Of a DNA stretch of 7,716 nucleotides, positions 1-5,200 are shown piece by piece; the stretch's first letter is position 1, and each line of letters opens with the position of its first letter. Source of the DNA: Candidatus Thalassarchaeaceae archaeon (GTDB lineage: Archaea > Thermoplasmatota > Poseidoniia > Poseidoniales > Thalassarchaeaceae); assembly GCA_030747475.1 (NCBI GenBank), contig JASLKO010000024.1, forward strand, positions 1 to 7,716, written 5' to 3'. The notes below the pieces were generated by a model. The model saw only the letters and a list, made by a program, of their open reading frames with translations. It was not told the origin of the DNA and did no database searches. The translations under genes were made by a program, and so were the position numbers.

Positions 1-2127
1 TGTTCCAATCACACGTGTTCTGTATCGATATGTAATATCCAAATCGGCCAATCGTATCCGCCCTGGGCTTCCAGCACGAATCGTAAATGTGATATTGACT
101 GTACCCTCACCATTTTGTGGGATTTCATCGTTAAGAGCATCGACTAAGGGTGCCCCACTGACAACAATTGGATCTTGAAGACCACCTGTACCAGTGTATT
201 CATCATTCCCATCGTCACCAATATCAATCCGAACCGCACTAGGATACCCCTCCTCATAATGAAGGGTGAATTCATCCACAAACGGTGTAATTGTAGAATC
301 GCTCGTGTTTAGAGCGACCTTGTAAATCAATTGATTCCCAACACTTGTGCCCCAATCTATCTCGACATTGTTTTCCGCGAAAACCCAATTTTGGCCATTG
401 TCATTGGAAACGAGAACGGCTGCTGTTGTGCCCGTTGGTTCATCAGAGGTCCACGTGGCACGCATACGACCGACCTGAGTGCCAGTAAGTAGGGTTGGTG
501 ATTCCCATTCCCCAACGGTCTCATACTCGGTTGCATAGTCAATTGAAACCCACCATGAAACAGCGGTCGTACCCACCAATTGCACCTTCCATTTTAGTTC
601 GGTTCCAGGGTAGTCGAAGTGAACAGTTTCATTGTTTGTTACGGAAACCCAATGTGTCCCGCCATCTGCACTAATCCAATATTCAACGCGATCACCTGCA
701 GCACTGGTTGTCCAAGCCACCTCCATATTTGCGGCGACAATGGCATCGTCGAGAATAATCGAATCACTGACCCAGGTGGATGTTCCCGGTTGTGCAGTAA
801 TTAGATATGAAATTCCACTGCCAAATTCTCGATATCGCTGTCCTTGAGTCCATGAATAATAATCCAATGTATTCAACCGATGGCCATCATAATGCAACCC
901 ATACCCATTGGCTGAAATACTCGCAGAACCGGTTTGTTTGGTCAAGACACTACCTGGGGTCCCAGTGATTGCAAAACAATCCAAATTATCTGAATTCCAC
1001 GTTTGATATGTGCGGAACCAAAACAAATCACCATGGACAGACATGCCTCGAACTTCACCATTCGACATGAAATAAGTGTAGTAATCTGTACTATTTCTGT
1101 CAAAGCCACCTGCGCCATCAAATTCGTATTGAATCAGTGTTTTCCGAACACCATGGTTAACCCAAACACTGTCTCGTGTTCGATCATAGGAAATTGCCGT
1201 ATAGTCACCATAGCCACCACTACTTACATCGTATGACGAGATGCATTTCCAAGCTAGAGGATGACGAATGTCCCATTCCACAATCCGGTGATATTGAACA
1301 GCATTTTGCCCACGATATGCAGACAGGATACCAAATACGCGCTCATCATCTGTGACAGCCCAGTCTCTCCAACCGTATGCCTGCCATGAACTTGACAAAG
1401 ATGGGATTGAGCATGAACCGATGTCCAAGTCTGGCTTCAACGCTTGATTATTCGGACCAGTGGTCATTTGCGTCCCATTGTTTGGAAATAGTACCTTAAT
1501 CGTATTCTTCACCAAATTTGAATCCCAAGTGGATGCAAAAATCATCTCGCGATATTTGAACGCCGCAGCATTGTATGTTGCCATCGTACCAGATGCCAAT
1601 GACAATTGCGAACTAAAACGAACTTCACTCACATTGGTTGTATGTGGCTGTCGGATTGAATACGAAGAATTGTCATACCATGCATTGGAACTGGCGGGAG
1701 CGGTATTTGCATCATGGGAATCAAACCATGATTCGGTATCTTTCAATGCAAGGGCCACTGATTCACCTCGGGTGTCAACATAGACCGCATTTCCTTCACC
1801 CCAGTCATCACGAGTGTTGTCGGTGATGCTATTCCATCCTGTCGCAGATGCTCCAGAAAGTGTCACTTCTGCACCAGTGACCTCTGCACCAATCGGCATG
1901 GAAACCTGAATATTTCGGGCAGGAGTTCCAGATTGGTATAGGGCAATCGCTTCGGATGAACCATCTGCAAAAGTGTAAAGGTGACGTGCACCCCCACTGG
2001 CAGATTCAATTTCTTCATCTCTCAATTCAGGTGGTGCCACTGGTTGTACGGCGGCCGAAAAAAGTGAAAATAAGAATAAACTGAGCAAGAGGATACTCTT
2101 CAGTACGACTTGGTTTCCCCTGTGCAA
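1..2127 (-). CDS. Secreted multi-domain beta-rich surface protein, unknown function (3' partial)
   Basis: Frame of 709 codons open from TTG 2127-2125 to the window edge without a stop. The nearest upstream in-frame stop is TGA at 2238-2236. TTG is preferred because GGGGTGA lies 4 bases upstream and the product begins with a textbook signal peptide: Arg3 and Lys10, hydrophobic residues 11-23, likely cleavage after SAA (24-26). The first internal ATG, at 1899, would remove the signal peptide. After an acidic linker, residues 48-93 resemble a beta domain with an FADGSS start and a 'MPIGAEVTGAEVTLSG' segment. Residues 175-445 are repeats rich in Trp, Tyr and Asp that look propeller-like. Residues 447-537 and 541-628 are two copies of one beta-sandwich module. 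A further beta domain starts near 630 with DIGDDGNDEY. No catalytic motif is visible. It lies 89 bases downstream of the giant calcium-repeat gene on the same strand, so a shared surface role is plausible. The function is unrecognised. Confidence 0.88.
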   Translation of the reverse strand, partial: MHRGNQVVLKSILLLSLFLFSLFSAAVQPVAPPELRDEEIESASGGARHLYTFADGSSEAIALYQSGTPARNIQVSMPIGAEVTGAEVTLSGASATGWNSITDNTRDDWGEGNAVYVDTRGESVALALKDTESWFDSHDANTAPASSNAWYDNSSYSIRQPHTTNVSEVRFSSQLSLASGTMATYNAAAFKYREMIFASTWDSNLVKNTIKVLFPNNGTQMTTGPNNQALKPDLDIGSCSIPSLSSSWQAYGWRDWAVTDDERVFGILSAYRGQNAVQYHRIVEWDIRHPLAWKCISSYDVSSGGYGDYTAISYDRTRDSVWVNHGVRKTLIQYEFDGAGGFDRNSTDYYTYFMSNGEVRGMSVHGDLFWFRTYQTWNSDNLDCFAITGTPGSVLTKQTGSASISANGYGLHYDGHRLNTLDYYSWTQGQRYREFGSGISYLITAQPGTSTWVSDSIILDDAIVAANMEVAWTTSAAGDRVEYWISADGGTHWVSVTNNETVHFDYPGTELKWKVQLVGTTAVSWWVSIDYATEYETVGEWESPTLLTGTQVGRMRATWTSDEPTGTTAAVLVSNDNGQNWVFAENNVEIDWGTSVGNQLIYKVALNTSDSTITPFVDEFTLHYEEGYPSAVRIDIGDDGNDEYTGTGGLQDPIVVSGAPLVDALNDEIPQNGEGTVNITFTIRAGSPGRIRLADLDITYRYRTRVIGT
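244..789 (-). repeat. Two tandem beta-sandwich modules in the downstream protein
   Basis: Residues 447-537 and 541-628 align by eye. 'MEVAWTTSAAGDRVEYWISA' followed by DGGTHWVSV matches 'MRATWTSDEPTGTTAAVLVS' followed by NDNGQNWVF, and 'ELKWKVQLVG' matches 'QLIYKVALNTS'. The 'S-x-DGGxxW' turn and the 'KW/IYKVxL' strand recur in jelly-roll or fibronectin-like extracellular modules. The fold assignment is inference; the duplication is visible directly. The second copy ends in 'VDEFTLHYEE', while the first ends in the related 'WWVSIDYATEYE'. Confidence 0.6.
793..1605 (-). other. Propeller-like repeat region of the downstream protein
   Basis: Residues 175-445 contain loosely repeated units of roughly 45 residues, each with short beta-prone strands and Tyr/Trp-Asp turns. 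Examples are DWAVTDDERVFGIL, TAISYDRTRDSVWV, 'GEVRGMSVHGDLFWF' and GYGLHYDGHRLNTL. At least five such units can be drawn. A beta-propeller is the most natural reading, but the units are much less regular than the seven blades in the neighbouring giant protein. Confidence 0.45.
2050..2127 (-). other. Signal peptide of the downstream secreted protein
   Basis: Residues 1-26 read M-HRGNQVVLK, then a hydrophobic core (SILLLSLFLFSLF), then SAA before VQPVAPPELRDEE. The basic n-region, Leu/Phe-rich core and small residues at -3 and -1 fit a Sec signal peptide cleaved by signal peptidase I. There is no lipobox cysteine and no twin arginine. The acidic, proline-containing stretch after the cleavage site fits an exported linker. 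Confidence 0.85.
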
Positions 2128-2131
2128 TACT

Positions 2132-2138
2132 TCACCCC
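2132..2138 (-). promoter_or_regulatory. Shine-Dalgarno-like site deciding the TTG start
   Basis: GGGGTGA on the minus strand contains GGTGA, complementary to the usual 16S rRNA 3' end, and is separated from TTG 2127 by AGTA. This supports TTG over in-frame GTG 2181 and TTG 2167, which would put the signal peptide well inside the protein and lie in or beside a strong hairpin. Confidence 0.6.
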
Positions 2139-2180
2139 GCAGCCATACGACGTCGGCACAACCTATCAAACCCTTCCCCA

Positions 2181-2209
2181 CGGGTCTGGCCCCTAAGGGG
2201 CCTGACCCG
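2181..2209 (-). other. Strong GC-rich hairpin in the intergenic gap
   Basis: Two inverted arms of 13 bases: CGGGTC paired to GACCCG, one A-A mismatch on the minus strand, then GGCCCC paired to GGGGCC around a TTA loop. It begins 8 bases past the TGA stop of the giant gene and ends 53 bases before the TTG of the next gene. No T-run follows on either strand, so it is not a standard intrinsic terminator. It may protect the 3' end of the upstream message, partly block read-through, or structure the leader of the downstream gene. Confidence 0.75.
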
Positions 2210-2216
2210 GTGTGAA

Positions 2217-5200
2217 TCAACTGGTTGTTCGGTCGTCATAGCGGATTGGAGAACCACCATTGCCACGAATTCCGTCGACCATGTCATCCGAAATTTCGAA
2301 CCAATCGTTTAACCAATCACCATCCGTATCGTAATTGGTTGGATCCGTGCCGTCAGCAATGTTATCGCCATCGATGTCAAGATGCCACCAACCCCATACA
2401 TACTCACCACTTCCAACATTCGGGAATCGATCGAAAGAGCCCCAACGACGTTCCCAATCATCTGTCCAATCACCACGACAAATTTGCACATCATCAGTTG
2501 AATCAAGAATCATGTAATCTACATCATTATCGAAAACTACGTGAGCATACAAATCGTCTGTTTGGTTGATTCTATACATTCTGAAATAGTTGGCATAGAT
2601 GTCATTCGGTGTACCTGTTTGGAGCAAATAACCTCGCAATTGCCACCACTCTGAAACTTGCTCTCCTTCGTACAATAACGGCGTACCACGCACCTGATTC
2701 GCACTGGCGAGAGTGGTATTGCCGAAAAATTCCTGGAAGTTGTTGTATGGGATATACAAGCAGGTTGGCCCGGAACAATCCCACCCCCCATCATTGTCAG
2801 GATCTTGTGTAGAGTCGGTTGGATCACGAGGATCGAAAGTGGCCCAAGTCCATTCCATGTTTGGACGTGCGAGATTCATTCCGGTGACATTCAAAGGTTT
2901 CTTTGTTGAGCCGAAATCTTCCCACACAACTTTGATGTGCATAAAAGATGACCAATTGTCATTGGATTCATTCCATCCTTTGTCATGTTCCCACCAATCT
3001 GGAAGCATGTCGCCATCGGTGTCATCATCAACTGGGTTCGTACCAAACTTGTACACCTCCTGTCCATCGCTCAGAGCCCAAGAGCGGTCGTATCCGACTG
3101 TGACACCATTTGAATCATCACGCACCATCTGTATGGCGTCTCCATCGGTGTCATTTGAAATTGGAAGGGTGCCCAAATCCCACTCTTGCAAATTGGTAAA
3201 GAATAGTGGACTGTTTCCTGGTGAAAGCTGTTGGTTGGAATCATAGGGAGTGAACATTCGTGATTCCCAAGAACCCTGTTGTGCTGGTAAATCACCTGAT
3301 GTTCGATCATACCAACCATCTGCATCAGGATCATAACTGACGTCTAATGGGTTGACGGGATTCAGGCTCCATCGCCAACTATCCATTGGCAACGTCTCCA
3401 TGTATTCAGAATAGCAAAACTCCCAACCATCGGGCATTGAATCTCCATCTGAATCAGGATGAGTTGGGTCGGAAATACCGCCAAGACTCAAATTCCAATT
3501 GTCCGCATAAGCTTCATTGATGCGCACCATGCGCTCACTACTCATGACATCCTTGGCCACGAAAAGGTCGTACAGAACACCGCGTGCATCAAATTCGGAC
3601 ATGCCTAATTCTTCTTGATGGGCAGTAATCATGTCATTGCCGTAACTCACCAAACCAAATTCTGCCGGCACTGTGAATCGTTGATTAAAACTGCCATAAA
3701 TTCGTGCTTGATATTCGGCGAGATTGTCGTAAGACTCATTTTCGTCAATGGTTCCATCACCATTACAATCCCACGAATCATTGTCAGAATCAAAGTCAAC
3801 ATCGGCAGCAGACAAGGGGTTCATTTCCCATTGATTTCCATCCAAATCCCATTCTGTGAACCAATATTCGTATCCATCAATCATCTGGTCACCATCGGTA
3901 TCGTTGTTGGTTGGATCTGTGATGCCAATAATCGTTGAAAGCAAGGGAGGTGGTGCAAGTTCAGGGCTATTGCGCCAATCCAGATATTGTTGTGCAGCAA
4001 TCATCGCACGATTTCCTTTAGAGAATAGCATTGAATTGATTCTTTGCAAAAATGCATTTTCATTTTGACTCATCGATTCCTCCCACATTCGCGGGGCATC
4101 GGGAGGAGACAGGCCTCCATTGATTGGGTTTTGTAATGTCAAATTGAGCTCTTGCAAATCTGTAAGGGCATCACGATCTGCATCGTAATGGCCATCTCCA
4201 GAAACCATGGGGTTGAGGGTCCAAACACCATCACTTTGATTCCACTGAGTAAACAGCAATTCAATCCCATCATACATCCCATCACCATCGGTGTCAGGAT
4301 TGTTAGGGTCACACGTCCAACCGGTTTTGGCAATTTGTTCCGGAGTGACAAAGACGCCAAAAGACATCATTGAACCGGCCCCACTCCACACTTGAATTGA
4401 AGCAATGTTGGCGACACCAAATACGTAGTATTGTGGACTGGTTTGATCAGGGTTTGTCTCTGTCCAATTCGCATCTATTGAATTGTATTCTTCCCAATTC
4501 GTCATCCCGTCACCATCTGGGTCACCCAATGAATCTAGTTCCATCACAGGATTGAGGGTCCAACCATCACTGTAAACGTCCCAACGTGCAAAATAAACTT
4601 CCCAACCATCTGGCATTCCATCTTGATCGGTGTCACGACTTAGTGGGTCACTTGTTCCTTGATCAGATTGTGGTGCGAGTGGTTGGTCGTCAATGACTTC
4701 CTGCGTGACATAGAATCCGAAAGATTCTGTTGCCGAACCGTTCCATGACGCATTGAACAATGCGGTTTCCATCGGCAATGAAACACCATATTGATCGACA
4801 TCGCCAAGCATTATCAAAGAGGAAATGTGGTATTCCATCCAATTGGTGTACATTTCATTTGGTTGAAGTATTCCATCATGATTGACGTCATATCCATCAC
4901 CATCTGGGTTGTTGCCTGCATCCGAACCATTGAGAGGGTTGAGACCTTCCTGTGCCGTGGACCAGGAGCAGGTGTAACGTGCCTCCCAACCATCGGGAAG
5001 GCCGTCGCCATCTGAATCCATCAAATTTGGATCGGTATCGACCCAGCCAACGGCCCCTTCTGCAGTTTCGTTATGGGTCACCAATCCTTGATCAAGTACA
5101 GCAAGGCGTATTTGTTGCCATTGATACTCACAAAGGTTGCTCAATCCATCACCATCGGCATCATCGAACGCATCGCTTGGGTCGGTTGGGTCAAGTGACC

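Larger units (their letters stand above)
2128..2216. other. 89-base intergenic gap
   Basis: This is the only non-coding stretch. It holds the hairpin (2181-2209) and the Shine-Dalgarno-like site (2132-2138). I see no convincing archaeal TATA box or bacterial -35/-10 pair; GTTTGATAGG around 2163-2172 on the minus strand is the nearest AT-leaning patch and is weak. Co-transcription of the two genes is therefore plausible but unproven. Confidence 0.7.

Noticed and set aside
1460..1783. Plus-strand open frame of 107 codons, plus others of similar size across the window
   Set aside because: These are shadows of the minus-strand genes; their translations are low in recognisable motifs and overlap well-supported coding sequence.
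2160..2210. Standard intrinsic terminator
   Set aside because: The stem is strong but no T-run follows on either strand.
2128..2240. The two genes being one gene broken by a frameshift
   Set aside because: The downstream frame opens with a ribosome binding site and a full signal peptide, and the gap contains a strong hairpin, which fits two separate genes better.
2713..3246. Plus-strand open frame of 177 codons
   Set aside because: It lies wholly antisense to the giant gene, has no domain-like composition or clear ribosome binding site, and is explained by the minus-strand codon bias.
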